A DNA stretch of 64,000 bases from contig NZ_CP120210.1 of NCBI RefSeq assembly GCF_029369745.1, positions 4,154,001 through 4,218,000 on the forward strand, read 5' to 3'. The translations under genes and the position numbers were made by a program. Source of the DNA: Amycolatopsis sp. QT-25. GTDB taxonomy: Bacteria > Actinomycetota > Actinomycetes > Mycobacteriales > Pseudonocardiaceae. This document shows, one piece after another, positions 25,220-33,894 of this stretch (positions are counted from its first letter, which is position 1; each line of letters begins with the position of its first letter). A model generated the notes under the pieces. It was not told the DNA's origin, did no database searches, and worked only from the letters and a program-made list of their open reading frames with translations.

Positions 25220-25840
25220 CTATCTGCCGCGGTAGCTGTGGAGGGTGACGTGGACCGGTTCGGCGCCGTCCGATCCGGCGAAAGTGCGGCGGCCGGGCTC
25301 TTCCCAGGCGGCGGGCTCGGTTTCGCGCAGGCTCGCCAGGCTCCGCCGTGCGAGGTCCTGATAGGTGCGGGTCCCGTTGGCCTTCCAGTCGATCTCGGCG
25401 TCCGTCAGCTCGCGCAGCACCTTCGCCGGGCTGCCCGCGATCAGGGAGCGCGCGGGCACCCGGGTTTCCGCCTTGACGAAACTCATCGCCCCGACGAACG
25501 ACTGGTCCTCGACGATGACTCCGTCCATCAGGACGCTGTTCATTCCCACCAGCACGTCCCGGCCGACCTGGCACCCGTGCAGCACGGTGCCGTGGCCCAC
25601 GTGCCCGTTCTCGCCGACCACCGTGACCGAACCGGGGAAGCAGTGCACGACACAGCCGTCTTGGATGTTCGCCCCGGTACGGACCTCGATCCGGCCGAAG
25701 TCACCGCGCAGGCTGGCCAGCGGGCCGATGTAGCAGCGGGGGCCGATCAGGACGTCGCCGATGAGGACCGCGTCCGGGTGCACGAACGCCTCCGGGTCGA
25801 TGACCGGGACCACTCCGTCGATCTCGTAGACGCGAGCCAT
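25220..25840 (-). CDS. PaaY-like hexapeptide-repeat protein
   Basis: A 206-residue left-handed beta-helix protein of the gamma-carbonic-anhydrase/PaaY family: repeats FVHPDAVLIGDVLIGPRCYIGP and IEVRTGANIQDG, and histidines of the metal site in VVHCFPG and GHVGHGTVLHGC. PaaY is a thioesterase that relieves dead-end CoA esters of the phenylacetate pathway. Presence in this operon supports a link to phenylacetyl-CoA chemistry: hydrolysis of a ring-expanded CoA thioester is plausible. A carbonic anhydrase role is less likely in this context. Confidence 0.85.
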   Translation of the reverse strand: MARVYEIDGVVPVIDPEAFVHPDAVLIGDVLIGPRCYIGPLASLRGDFGRIEVRTGANIQDGCVVHCFPGSVTVVGENGHVGHGTVLHGCQVGRDVLVGMNSVLMDGVIVEDQSFVGAMSFVKAETRVPARSLIAGSPAKVLRELTDAEIDWKANGTRTYQDLARRSLASLRETEPAAWEEPGRRTFAGSDGAEPVHVTLHSYRGR

Positions 25841-25865
25841 CTGCCGCGTTCCTTTCGTTCCGGGG

Positions 25866-27074
25866 TCAGACGCCGAGACCGAGTTCGGCTTCGGCGTCGA
25901 AACCGTGGATCCAGGCGACGTTGTCCGCGAGGTGGGTGAGCCGCTCGTCGCGCTTCAGCGCCTCCGGCCCGTCGGGGACCTGGAAGCATTCGCCGTTGGT
26001 CCGCGAGCCGATTTGCAGCTGCCGAGACCTGGGCTTGCGCAGCGCTTCGTACCGGCGCAGGGCTTCGGCGATCCCGGCCGGTTCACGGACGCCGGCGAGC
26101 CGGCCCGCCAGCACGACCGCGTCCTCGATCGCCTGATTCGCGCCCTGTCCGTGGTGCGGCAGCATCGCGTGGGCGGCGTCGCCGAGCAGCGTGACCCGCG
26201 AAGTGCTCCAGCGGGATAGCGGTTCACGGTCGTACAGCGCCCATTTGCCGATACTCCGTGCCCCGGCGAGGATCGACGTGACCACGGTGTTCCAGCCGTC
26301 GAACGCCGCCACCGCCTCGCCGACGTCGCCGCGCGTGACCCAGGATTCCCGTCTCCAGTGCCGGTCGGGAACCACGCCGAGGAAGTTGATCAGCCGCCCG
26401 CCGCTGACCGGGTAGCAGATGAAGTGCCGCCCCGGTCCAGGGAACAACCAGAGCGCGGGCTTCCGCGGATCGAAACCCGGACCAGGTGGGAGGTGGTCGA
26501 TCGGGGTGAGCCCGCGCAGGCCGCTGGTACCGGAGAACGTCGCCTCCTGCGGACCCCACAGGGCCTCCCGCAACGCGGAGTGCACGCCGTCGGCCCCGAT
26601 GACGATGTCCGCCCGCGTGGTGACACCGTTGTCGAAGGCCAGCTCCACGCCATCGGCGTCCTCGGTGACCGAAACGCATTTGTGGCCCAGGTGCAGGGCA
26701 CCGTCGGCGAACCCGTCCAGCAGCAACCGGTGCAGGTGGCCGCGGTGCACCGTGTAGTACGGCGAGCCGAATCTGCCGGTGTAGTGGTCACCGAGCTCGT
26801 GGGAGCAGAACACTTCGCCACCGGCCCACCGGTGGAACTGCGCGTGTGACGGCAGCACGGCGTCGGCGCGCAAGGCGTCACCCAAGCCGAGACGCTCCAG
26901 CAGCCTGCTGGCGTTGGCGCCGATCGCCACCCCCGCGCCGACCTCGGCGAACTCCTCGGCCTGGTCGTAAAGCGTCGGCTCGAGGCCTTGGCGGCGCAGG
27001 GCGACCGCGGCGGCGAGCCCGCCGATGCCGGCACCCACCACGGCGACCCGCGGGGACGCCTGCGCCGCGATCAC
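25866..27074 (-). CDS. FAD-dependent aromatic monooxygenase (group A)
   Basis: A 402-residue salicylate-hydroxylase-like flavoprotein. FAD motif VAVVGAGIGGLAAAVAL is at the N-terminus, the DG motif VIGADGVHSALRE in the middle and the GD motif LLGDAAHAMLPHHGQGANQ toward the end. GTG 27074 overlaps the AfsA-like stop (GTGA). It hydroxylates electron-rich aromatics with NAD(P)H and oxygen. In trl-type clusters a single-component flavin monooxygenase (TrlE) hydroxylates tropone; this gene is the natural counterpart. Six-membered aromatic substrates remain possible. Confidence 0.9.
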   Translation of the reverse strand: MIAAQASPRVAVVGAGIGGLAAAVALRRQGLEPTLYDQAEEFAEVGAGVAIGANASRLLERLGLGDALRADAVLPSHAQFHRWAGGEVFCSHELGDHYTGRFGSPYYTVHRGHLHRLLLDGFADGALHLGHKCVSVTEDADGVELAFDNGVTTRADIVIGADGVHSALREALWGPQEATFSGTSGLRGLTPIDHLPPGPGFDPRKPALWLFPGPGRHFICYPVSGGRLINFLGVVPDRHWRRESWVTRGDVGEAVAAFDGWNTVVTSILAGARSIGKWALYDREPLSRWSTSRVTLLGDAAHAMLPHHGQGANQAIEDAVVLAGRLAGVREPAGIAEALRRYEALRKPRSRQLQIGSRTNGECFQVPDGPEALKRDERLTHLADNVAWIHGFDAEAELGLGV

Positions 27075-27841
27075 CGGGCGGCCGCGGAGTTTTCCAGCAC
27101 CGTGGCCAAGGTCTGCTTGGCGCGGCGCTGTTCCTTGTCGTCGATGACGCCGAGGTCGATCGCGGCGAAGTCGATCCTGGTCACCGCGGCGGGACGGCCC
27201 GCCTGTTCGATGACGACCTCGTGGGAGAACACCAGCTGCTCGGGCTTGTCCAGGTCGGCCTGCAGCACGGTGAGGCGAAGGGTGGCGCCGACCGGGAACA
27301 GGAAGTTCTTGAACGTCGTGTTCATCGCGTTGATGACGAGGTAGTAGCGGCGGCCGGGGGTCCGGCTGAGGAAGAACCGCTCGGTCACCGCCACGAACAT
27401 CTGGCGCGCGGCCTCGACCGCCACCATCCCCTGCACGTGTGGCCGGGTCTGCGCGTCGACCACCAGCTCGTTGTCGTTGTGCAGCCGGAGATCGGCGGTG
27501 AAGACCTCGGGGGTCTCCTCGGTGAGGTTGGCCACCAGGACGTTGTGCGCCTGGCCCTTGTGCAGCTCGTGCCGGTCGGCGATGACCTCTTCCGACCGCA
27601 GGAGGCTCACCTCGGACTTCTCGACGCCTCGCCGCGTCAGCGCGGCCAGCAGATAGGTGCCGGAATAGTCGTCGATCCCCTGCCCTATCAGGATTCGCAG
27701 CGGCCACGGCCCTTGGTCGAATTCGCCTCCCCCGATCGCGGCGACGAGTTCGCTCAGCGACCAGGCGCCGACCGACTCGGCGAAATCGCGGAAGCGGTCC
27801 CCTACGACACAGATGACACGGGACGACCCGGTTTCGGACAT
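27071..27841 (-). CDS. AfsA-like hotdog protein
   Basis: A 256-residue protein with one clear AfsA-type hotdog signature: VQGMVAVEAARQMF corresponds to the DHVPGM..EAARQ motif, and HKGQAHNVLVANL to the HRASVAEVL motif of gamma-butyrolactone synthases. It is somewhat shorter than AfsA (about 300 residues), and some motif residues differ (RPHVQGM rather than DHVPGM). AfsA condenses a beta-ketoacyl thioester with dihydroxyacetone phosphate to make signalling lactones. Buried inside a catabolic-style operon it may have another job, such as thioester handling of a cycloheptatriene intermediate. Role unknown. Confidence 0.75.
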   Translation of the reverse strand: MSETGSSRVICVVGDRFRDFAESVGAWSLSELVAAIGGGEFDQGPWPLRILIGQGIDDYSGTYLLAALTRRGVEKSEVSLLRSEEVIADRHELHKGQAHNVLVANLTEETPEVFTADLRLHNDNELVVDAQTRPHVQGMVAVEAARQMFVAVTERFFLSRTPGRRYYLVINAMNTTFKNFLFPVGATLRLTVLQADLDKPEQLVFSHEVVIEQAGRPAAVTRIDFAAIDLGVIDDKEQRRAKQTLATVLENSAAAR

Positions 27842-27866
27842 CGCGGATACCTCCAGGTGGCTGCCG

Positions 27867-28385
27867 TCAGCGCGGCAGATCGGAAAACGGGGCGTGATAG
27901 GCGCCGCGGTGGAACACCAGCGGCGGCGCCGGGGTGGTGTCGAGCCCGACGACCGAGCCGATCACCAGGACGTGGTCTCCGAGCTCGACACAGCGGTAGA
28001 GCTCGCATTCGATCGTCGCGGGACTGCCGTCCAGCACCGGGCAGCCGGTCTCGGGGCCGGAGTGCCAGGCGCCGACTTCGGCCAGTGGCGGCCGGCTTCC
28101 GTACGGGCGGCTCAGCGCCTTGGCCACCTCGGCCGTGCCGGACCCCAGGATCGAGGCGGCCCAGACCCCGGACCGGCGCAGGCGGTTGAGGAAGGTCGAG
28201 TCCTGCCGCAGGTAGAGCGAGACCAGCGGCGGGTCGAGCGAGACGGAGGTGAAGCTGTTCACCACGACCGCGTCCTCGGCCTCCCCCGGTCTGCCGTGCA
28301 CCAGGGTGGACACGACGCAGATTCCGGTCACCAGCTCGCTCATCACCGTGCGCAGGCGGTCCCGGCCGTCGGCCGATGCGGTCAC
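27867..28385 (-). CDS. Flavin reductase (HpaC-like) of a two-component monooxygenase
   Basis: A 172-residue flavin reductase domain protein (MSELVTGICVVSTLVHG, VNSFTSVSLDPPLVSLYL, VFHRGAYH). It reduces FMN or FAD with NAD(P)H for the oxygenase encoded immediately upstream. GTG 28385 is supported by GGGAGG 7 bases earlier, at the stop of the oxygenase gene. It corresponds to the reductase half of the TrlCD pair in tropolone clusters. Confidence 0.9.
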   Translation of the reverse strand: MTASADGRDRLRTVMSELVTGICVVSTLVHGRPGEAEDAVVVNSFTSVSLDPPLVSLYLRQDSTFLNRLRRSGVWAASILGSGTAEVAKALSRPYGSRPPLAEVGAWHSGPETGCPVLDGSPATIECELYRCVELGDHVLVIGSVVGLDTTPAPPLVFHRGAYHAPFSDLPR

Positions 28386-28391
28386 GACGGG

Positions 28392-29933
28392 TCACCTCCC
28401 GCGCAGCGCCGGGCTCTGGGGCCCGTGCAGATGCGGCAGCTTCCAGCCGTCGACGTCGTACTCCGACAGGCAGGAGTCGACCAGGCCGATGTACTCGTCG
28501 AACTTGCCGGTGGCCTGCTGGGCCTGCAGCGCCTCGAACCGGATCTGCTCGTGGTTACCGGCGTAGTTCATCTCGTACAGCTCGTGCCTGCCGCCGAACT
28601 CGGTGCCGACCGCGTCCCAGATGAGCTTCATCAGCTTCACCCGCTCCTGCGCGGGAACGCCCCGGCCGCGGATGTACTTGTCGAGGTATGGGCGCAGCTC
28701 GGGCACTCCCCAGTCCGCGGCGTCGGAGTTGTTGTAGATCAGCGCGCTGCCGAGGTCCTTGAAGAAGGTCTTCTTGATCTTCGGGTACACGCTGGTGGCC
28801 AGCACCCGGAAGGCCATCGCGGTCTCGCCGTTGGGGGCGAGCGTGCCGTCGGGCCAGGGCGTCGGGTTGTGCACCATCGAATCGATGAGGCCCCAGAACA
28901 CGCTGCGGTAGGACAGGACCTCGCCGAGCCGCCCCTGCACACCGCGGTAGTCGAGGGTGCCGGTGGTGTCGAGGCCCTTGGCCAGCAGGCCGGTGAGGAA
29001 GTCGAGCTTCACCGCGAACCGGACGCAGGCGTGCAGCATCGCGCGGTAGAAGAAGCCGGAGCCGACGAAGAAGTTGTTGGCCTTCTCGACGTCGTAGCAG
29101 AACACGTCCTCCCAGGGCACGAGGACCTGGTCGAACACGAGGATCCCGTCGTTCTCGTCGAACCGGCTGCTCAGCGGCTGGTCGAACGGGGTGCTGGTGG
29201 CCGAGGCGACCTGCTCGTAGGACCGGCGCGAGATGATCTTCAGCCCGGATGCGTTCATCGGCACGATGAAGAACGCCGAGAACTCCTTGCCGTTCTCCGG
29301 GATCCGCGCGTAACTGCCGACGAAGATGTGCTGGGTCACGGCCGCGCCGGTGCCCACCACCTTCGCCCCGGACACGACGAGGCCGGCGTCGGTCTCGCGG
29401 TCGACGGTGAGGTAGACGTCTTTGTGCTCGGTCATCCCCCGGTGGCGGTCGATCGGCGGATTGACGATCCCGTGGCCGATGAACATCACCTTTTCCTGGG
29501 CCTTGCGGTACCAGTTGGCGGCGTTGTCCTCGAACGGCGCGTAGTGGTCGCCGTTGGACCCCAGTGTGGACAGGAACGCCGCCTTGAAGTCCGGCGTGCG
29601 GCCCATCCAGCCGTAGGTCATCCGCGACCACTCGGTCATCGCCTCGACGCCCGCCTGCAGGTCCTCGACCGTCCGCGGTGCCTTGAAGTAGGGATGGGTG
29701 AAGCCACCGTTGCCGGTGTCGGTCGGTACGATCAGCTTCTTGCTGGTGGCCGGATCGTGCAACGAGTCGTAGAGCCGCGCGATGGAACCGGCGTTGTTCC
29801 GGAACGCCGGGTGCGCGGTGACGTCCTCGACGCGCTCACCGCCGATCCAGACCTCACGCCCGTCCTTCAGGCTGTCCAGGTACTCGGCACCGGTGTAAGG
29901 AAGTTCCACGGATCCGGGTCGCGAAGTCGTCAT
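28392..29933 (-). CDS. Two-component flavin-dependent aromatic hydroxylase (HpaB-like)
   Basis: A 513-residue 4-hydroxyphenylacetate 3-monooxygenase large-subunit homologue. The acyl-CoA-dehydrogenase-like fold is shown by VLVPWEDVFCYDVEKANNFF and the C-terminal GRHELYEMNYAGNHEQIR. It uses reduced flavin from the HpaC-like partner to hydroxylate a phenolic or tropolonoid ring. It is the first gene of the operon. By analogy with TrlCD it would add a hydroxyl to tropolone; 4-hydroxyphenylacetate itself is the alternative substrate. Confidence 0.92.
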   Translation of the reverse strand: MTTSRPGSVELPYTGAEYLDSLKDGREVWIGGERVEDVTAHPAFRNNAGSIARLYDSLHDPATSKKLIVPTDTGNGGFTHPYFKAPRTVEDLQAGVEAMTEWSRMTYGWMGRTPDFKAAFLSTLGSNGDHYAPFEDNAANWYRKAQEKVMFIGHGIVNPPIDRHRGMTEHKDVYLTVDRETDAGLVVSGAKVVGTGAAVTQHIFVGSYARIPENGKEFSAFFIVPMNASGLKIISRRSYEQVASATSTPFDQPLSSRFDENDGILVFDQVLVPWEDVFCYDVEKANNFFVGSGFFYRAMLHACVRFAVKLDFLTGLLAKGLDTTGTLDYRGVQGRLGEVLSYRSVFWGLIDSMVHNPTPWPDGTLAPNGETAMAFRVLATSVYPKIKKTFFKDLGSALIYNNSDAADWGVPELRPYLDKYIRGRGVPAQERVKLMKLIWDAVGTEFGGRHELYEMNYAGNHEQIRFEALQAQQATGKFDEYIGLVDSCLSEYDVDGWKLPHLHGPQSPALRGR

Positions 29934-30153
29934 CGTCCACCTAGTTTTCGTCTCATTCGTCCGTCCGCTACAGCGTCTCCGGCCCCGGCCCGGTCCAGTA
30001 CCCGCCTTTTGGTACTAGCCGTTAAGAAGTATGGCGAACGGGGCCGTGAATACCCGGACGAAAGGTGGGCGCATTCCCGTGACTGCGACTCCGCGCGCAC
30101 CACGGCATTCTTACCCACGGAAAGATTCGGATAACCGGAGGCGAACCGGGTGT
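29934..30153 (-). promoter_or_regulatory. Promoter region of the tropolone-like operon
   Basis: A 220-base gap lies between the LysR stop and the hpaB-like start, all on one strand. It must carry the operon promoter and probably the LysR binding site. I could not pick a convincing T-N11-A box by eye. The segment next to the start is AT-richer than the flanks. Confidence 0.5.
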
Positions 30154-31056
30154 TCAGCCCACCATTTCCCGATGGCAGACGTCGCGGAACTGGTGGCGCA
30201 GCCAGCGGTGGGCCGGGTCCGCGTCCATCCGGGGGTGCCAGGCCTGGGAGATCGCGACCGGCGCGCTGATCGGGAGGTCGACCTCGGCGAGGCCGAACCG
30301 GCCGATGGCCGAGCGGAGCAGCCTCGACGGCACGACCGCGACGAAGTCCGACGCCGAGGCCACTTCGAGGGCCACGTAAAACGACGCCACCACCAGGCTC
30401 ACCCGGCGGTTCAGGCCTTCACGCTGCAGAAGGCCGTCCAGCGGGCCGTGGGTCCGCCCACGGCGCGAGACGTTGACGTGCGGGTAGGCCGAGACCTGTT
30501 CGAGGGTGGCTTCACCGGTTACCAGTGGATGACCCTTCCGCACCGCGATCACGAATCTGTCGTCGAACAGCCACTCGACCCGGACTTCGGGGCCGAGATG
30601 CCCGATCATCCCGATGTCGAGGTCGATTTCCCCGTCGCGCAACGGGTCGACGTCCTCCCCGCCCTCGGCCGTGAACCGCAGCACCGCGTTCGGCGCGCTC
30701 TCGCCGAACCGTTTCACCAACGGGCCGACCACCGCCGACGCCAAGCCGTCACTGGCGCGGACCACGAACGTGCGGGTCATCGAGAACATCTCGAGCGGGT
30801 CCTTCGGGCGTAGCAGCTCCGATGCCTCCTCGACCAAGCCGCGAACCCGATCGCGCAGGGCCAGCGCGTGCGGAGTGGGCACGAGCCGGCGACCCGCCCG
30901 CACGAGAATCGGGTCGCCGAGCTCGAGCCGTATCCGCGACAGCGACCGGCTGACCGAAGGCGCGCTGAGTCCCAGCTTCTTCGCCGCGCCGGTCACACTG
31001 CATTCCTCCAGCAGCGCGTCGAGAACGACGAGCGTATTGAGGTTCAGGGCCTTCAT
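30154..31056 (-). CDS. LysR-family regulator
   Basis: A 300-residue LysR protein: N-terminal winged helix (LNTLVVLDALLEECSVTGAA, LGLSAPSVSRSLSRIRLEL) and the two-lobed effector domain (FVVRASDGLASAVVGPLV, SDFVAVVPSRLL), of the NodD/PcaQ-like shape used for aromatic effectors. It lies directly upstream of and on the same strand as the hpaB-led operon, so it is the best candidate for its activator. The effector is unknown. Confidence 0.9.
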   Translation of the reverse strand: MKALNLNTLVVLDALLEECSVTGAAKKLGLSAPSVSRSLSRIRLELGDPILVRAGRRLVPTPHALALRDRVRGLVEEASELLRPKDPLEMFSMTRTFVVRASDGLASAVVGPLVKRFGESAPNAVLRFTAEGGEDVDPLRDGEIDLDIGMIGHLGPEVRVEWLFDDRFVIAVRKGHPLVTGEATLEQVSAYPHVNVSRRGRTHGPLDGLLQREGLNRRVSLVVASFYVALEVASASDFVAVVPSRLLRSAIGRFGLAEVDLPISAPVAISQAWHPRMDADPAHRWLRHQFRDVCHREMVG

Positions 31057-31153
31057 CTCGCCAGTTTATCCAGCGAACCGCGCCGCGAAACGAACTTTTC
31101 GGAAAACCAGGGCCGTCCCGGCCGCCCGAAAAGGCAGATACTTGAAAACTCAG

Positions 31154-31867
31154 CTACTCGCGATGATCGGGCTCACCGTATTTCCAATAGCCTTTGGTTG
31201 AGAATTCATCGCGATCGAGACCCCATTCGTTGACAAATAACATTCGCGCCTGGTTCACTGCGCCGCCCTCGCCCGCGACCCAGATCACCGAGCCCGGAGC
31301 AGGTTTCGGGAGCGCACGCAGCGCCGGGGTGATCAACGTGCCCTTCTTCATCCCCTCGCTCCGGCGCAGCGGGTACACCGACGTCACCGCCGGATCGGTG
31401 GGGGGCAGCAAGTGCTCACCGCCCTCGAGCACCACGGTCACCTTGCCGTGCCCCTCGGGCAGGGAGCCGAGGATCGAGGCGATCGCCGGTGCGGCGCTTT
31501 CGTCGCCGGCGAGCAGGTATGGCGTTCCGGGTTTCGGATGGGTGAACCCGCCGCGCGGCCCGGCCACCGTCACGACCTCGCCGAGCAACGGCGATTCCGC
31601 CCACCGGGCCACCGGGCCGTTGCCGTGCAACACGATGTCGAGTTCGATCTCGGCGGAGCGTTGCCGTCGCACCGTGTAGGCCCGCCCCACCTGCGCTCCG
31701 GTGTCGGGGTCGACGACGAACAACTTCACCCAGCGGGTCGGCCCGTCGAACCGCACACCGTCGGCGCCGCCGAGCACGAGCGTGATCCGCACGAACGGCT
31801 CCGACAACCGGACGACGTCGACCACCGACGCCGGGACGCGGTGGCGGACCGGCCGCGTCCGGGTCAT
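31154..31867 (-). CDS. Siderophore-interacting FAD protein
   Basis: A 237-residue ferredoxin-reductase-like protein of the SIP/ViuB family: FAD-binding RAYTVRRQR and a GDESAAPAIASIL segment in the NAD(P)-binding half, ending GYWKYGEPDHRE, which is typical of SIP proteins. They reduce ferric chelates to release iron. The start overlaps the TetR stop (ATGA) in an MFS-TetR-SIP operon. Hydroxytropolones are strong iron chelators, so an iron-release function beside a tropolone cluster would make sense, though that link is inference. Confidence 0.9.
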   Translation of the reverse strand: MTRTRPVRHRVPASVVDVVRLSEPFVRITLVLGGADGVRFDGPTRWVKLFVVDPDTGAQVGRAYTVRRQRSAEIELDIVLHGNGPVARWAESPLLGEVVTVAGPRGGFTHPKPGTPYLLAGDESAAPAIASILGSLPEGHGKVTVVLEGGEHLLPPTDPAVTSVYPLRRSEGMKKGTLITPALRALPKPAPGSVIWVAGEGGAVNQARMLFVNEWGLDRDEFSTKGYWKYGEPDHRE

Positions 31868-32496
31868 TCCCGCCGCCCCTCACGGGCTTGCCCGACCACC
31901 GAACGCGCCAGCTCCTCCAGGAAATCGGGGCTCGACGAGATCCCGAGCACCACTGACCGGTAGTAGATCGGGCCGAGCAGCCGGTCGAGCAGTTCGGCGA
32001 GCTCGGCGTCGCCCGTGGGCGCGCAGTCCAGGCGCTCCAGCACGTTCCGCAGTCCGGCCAGATCCCGCCGCCGCTGCGCGAGCAGGAAACCTTCCCGGAA
32101 TCGCTGGGCGGTGTCGAGGTCGTGCAGGGCTTGGCCGATGAGGCTGTGCATGACGGCACCGGCGGCTTCGTCGCGCAGGAACGCCTGCAGCCGCGAGAGC
32201 TGGCCGACCAGCTCCGTCAGCGGCTCACCATCGCCGTTCTTCCAGGCCAGCGCGGCTTCGCCATCTTCTTCCAGGTTGTCGAGGAGGATCTCGACCTTCG
32301 ACTTCCACCAGCGGTAGATCGTCTGTTTGGCGACTCCCGCGCGGTTCGCGATGGCCTCGATCGTCACCCCGGCGAAACCCCGTTCCACCAGCAGGTCGTC
32401 CGCGGCGTCGAGCACGGCCTGCCGGGCGCTGACGTTGCGACGGGGTCCCGCGTGCCCGTGAGGGTTCTTGCCGGTGGACGGGCGTGTGCTGGTCAT
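31864..32496 (-). CDS. TetR-family repressor
   Basis: A 210-residue TetR protein with helix-turn-helix at about residues 25-70 (ARQAVLDAADDLLVERGF, AIANRAGVAKQTIYRWWKSK) and a TetR_C_11-like domain. It is encoded between the MFS exporter and the SIP gene with ATGA overlaps on both sides. The paired palindromes upstream of the MFS gene (33795-33842) are its likely operators. Confidence 0.92.
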   Translation of the reverse strand: MTSTRPSTGKNPHGHAGPRRNVSARQAVLDAADDLLVERGFAGVTIEAIANRAGVAKQTIYRWWKSKVEILLDNLEEDGEAALAWKNGDGEPLTELVGQLSRLQAFLRDEAAGAVMHSLIGQALHDLDTAQRFREGFLLAQRRRDLAGLRNVLERLDCAPTGDAELAELLDRLLGPIYYRSVVLGISSSPDFLEELARSVVGQAREGRRE

Positions 32497-33710
32497 TTGG
32501 CTGCTTTCTTGTGGCTGGTCAGACTGAGCAGCACCCCTGCCGCGATCAGCGCGACCACGATCGCGAACGTGGTACCCGCGACCCGCAGGCCGGACAGCTG
32601 GATGAGCACGCCCACGCCCACCGCGGGCAAGCTCAGCATCCCATACAGGATCGCGAAGAAGGTGGACACGGCGGCGCCGCGCAGCTGGGGCGCGGCGCCC
32701 GTGGTGATCGCCAGCATGCCGCAGCCGATCGCGATCCCGGTGCCGAAACCGGTGGCCACCGCGGCGAACAGCAGCGCTGCCAGCGAAGCGGCGAGCACGG
32801 CGAGGGCGACGAGCACCGACGCGAGGATCAGGGCCGAACACGCGACGGGCAGGGCGATGGCGGGCCGCATCCGCCGGAGCACGAGCTGACCGAGCGCGGT
32901 GCAGGCGAACGCGAGGAACACGACGAAGCCGGTCAGTGCCGGACTGGTCAGGTGCAGTTCGGAGGCCAGCAGGATGCCGGTGACCGCGGTGAGGACGCCG
33001 AGCACCGCGAAGCCCGCACCACCGGTCATGGCCGAACGCAGGAAGACGCCGCGGATCTCCCGCGGCACGTGCAGTTTCTGCGGGGCCAGTTTCAGCTTGC
33101 CGGTGACGGTCACCGTCTCGGGCACGAACGCCTGAGAGACCAGGGCGATCAGCAGCAGGCCGCCGTGCACGATCCACGGCAGGCGCAGCGGCGCGATCCC
33201 GGTGTCGGCGAGCAGTCCGGCGATCAGGTTGCCGCAGGCCAGCCCGCCCATGTTGGACAGCAGGGTGACGATAGGCGCCCTTCCCTTGCGCGCCGACGGA
33301 AACAGTTCCATGATGCCGGCCGTCGCCGCACCGGTGACGAGCGCGGCGGAGAAACCGGACAGCACACGACCGACGAGCAGGCCGGGCAGGCCTTGCGCGG
33401 TCAGGAACACGACCGCGGCGACGCCGGCCAGCAGCACCGCGGCGAACACCACCGGCTTGCGCCCGACCTGGTCCGACACCCGCCCGAAGACGAGCAAGCC
33501 GGCGACGACACCAACGGCGTAGACGGCGAACAGGATCGTCACGGCCAGCGAGCCGAAGGCGAACTGCGATTTGTAGAGCGGGTACAGCGCGGTGGGCACC
33601 GTGGTGCCCACCATCACGGCCCAGAAGGCGAAGGCGGTGACCGCCGCCCACGGGCCACGCGAGCGCTCGACGGCATGCGGTAAGTCGGGCGACGTCTGGA
33701 TGTTCGACAT
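32493..33710 (-). CDS. MFS drug exporter
   Basis: A 405-residue, twelve-helix major facilitator protein. The loop motif GRVSDQVGRKPVVF between helices 2 and 3 and GRVLSGFSAALVTGAATAG in helices 4-5 identify a DHA1-like drug efflux transporter. It is the first gene of an operon with a TetR repressor and SIP. Candidate substrates are the products of either neighbouring cluster. Confidence 0.9.
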   Translation of the reverse strand: MSNIQTSPDLPHAVERSRGPWAAVTAFAFWAVMVGTTVPTALYPLYKSQFAFGSLAVTILFAVYAVGVVAGLLVFGRVSDQVGRKPVVFAAVLLAGVAAVVFLTAQGLPGLLVGRVLSGFSAALVTGAATAGIMELFPSARKGRAPIVTLLSNMGGLACGNLIAGLLADTGIAPLRLPWIVHGGLLLIALVSQAFVPETVTVTGKLKLAPQKLHVPREIRGVFLRSAMTGGAGFAVLGVLTAVTGILLASELHLTSPALTGFVVFLAFACTALGQLVLRRMRPAIALPVACSALILASVLVALAVLAASLAALLFAAVATGFGTGIAIGCGMLAITTGAAPQLRGAAVSTFFAILYGMLSLPAVGVGVLIQLSGLRVAGTTFAIVVALIAAGVLLSLTSHKKAAK

Positions 33711-33794
33711 GCGGAGCGCTCCTTGCGGGGTTCAAAGGGTCAGGCGTTGAGCAAGGGTGGAAAGGGTCTCGAACGCGGCGACCGGGCGCTTGTC

Positions 33795-33842
33795 TATACG
33801 CAACGTTGAGTCTCGATAAAAGCATAGACGCACCGTTGCGTC
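33795..33842. promoter_or_regulatory. Tandem TetR-type operator sites
   Basis: GACGCACCGTTGCGTC (33827-33842) is a perfect 6-4-6 palindrome. About 25 bases away, TATACGCAACGTTGAGTC (33795-33812) carries a related, less perfect site with the CAACGTTG core. Both lie upstream of the MFS-TetR-SIP operon and are flanked by AT-rich promoter-like sequence. Confidence 0.7.
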
Positions 33843-33894
33843 AACGCTTCACCGCAGGGGCGGTATCCGAGACAAGCACTTCGGAAAAGAGCTT

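Noticed and set aside
19028-29933. Plain phenylacetate or 4-hydroxyphenylacetate degradation operon.
   Set aside because: There are no ring-cleavage, epoxidase or beta-oxidation genes, while DAHP synthase and chorismate mutase are anabolic; a biosynthetic role fits better.
27813-30134. A 773-codon plus-strand frame opposite the hpaBC-like genes.
   Set aside because: It is an antisense shadow of two genes with clear flavin oxygenase and reductase signatures.
32484-33683. A 399-codon plus-strand frame opposite the MFS exporter.
   Set aside because: Highly charged repetitive composition with no hydrophobic segments or motifs; the minus strand gives a normal twelve-helix transporter.
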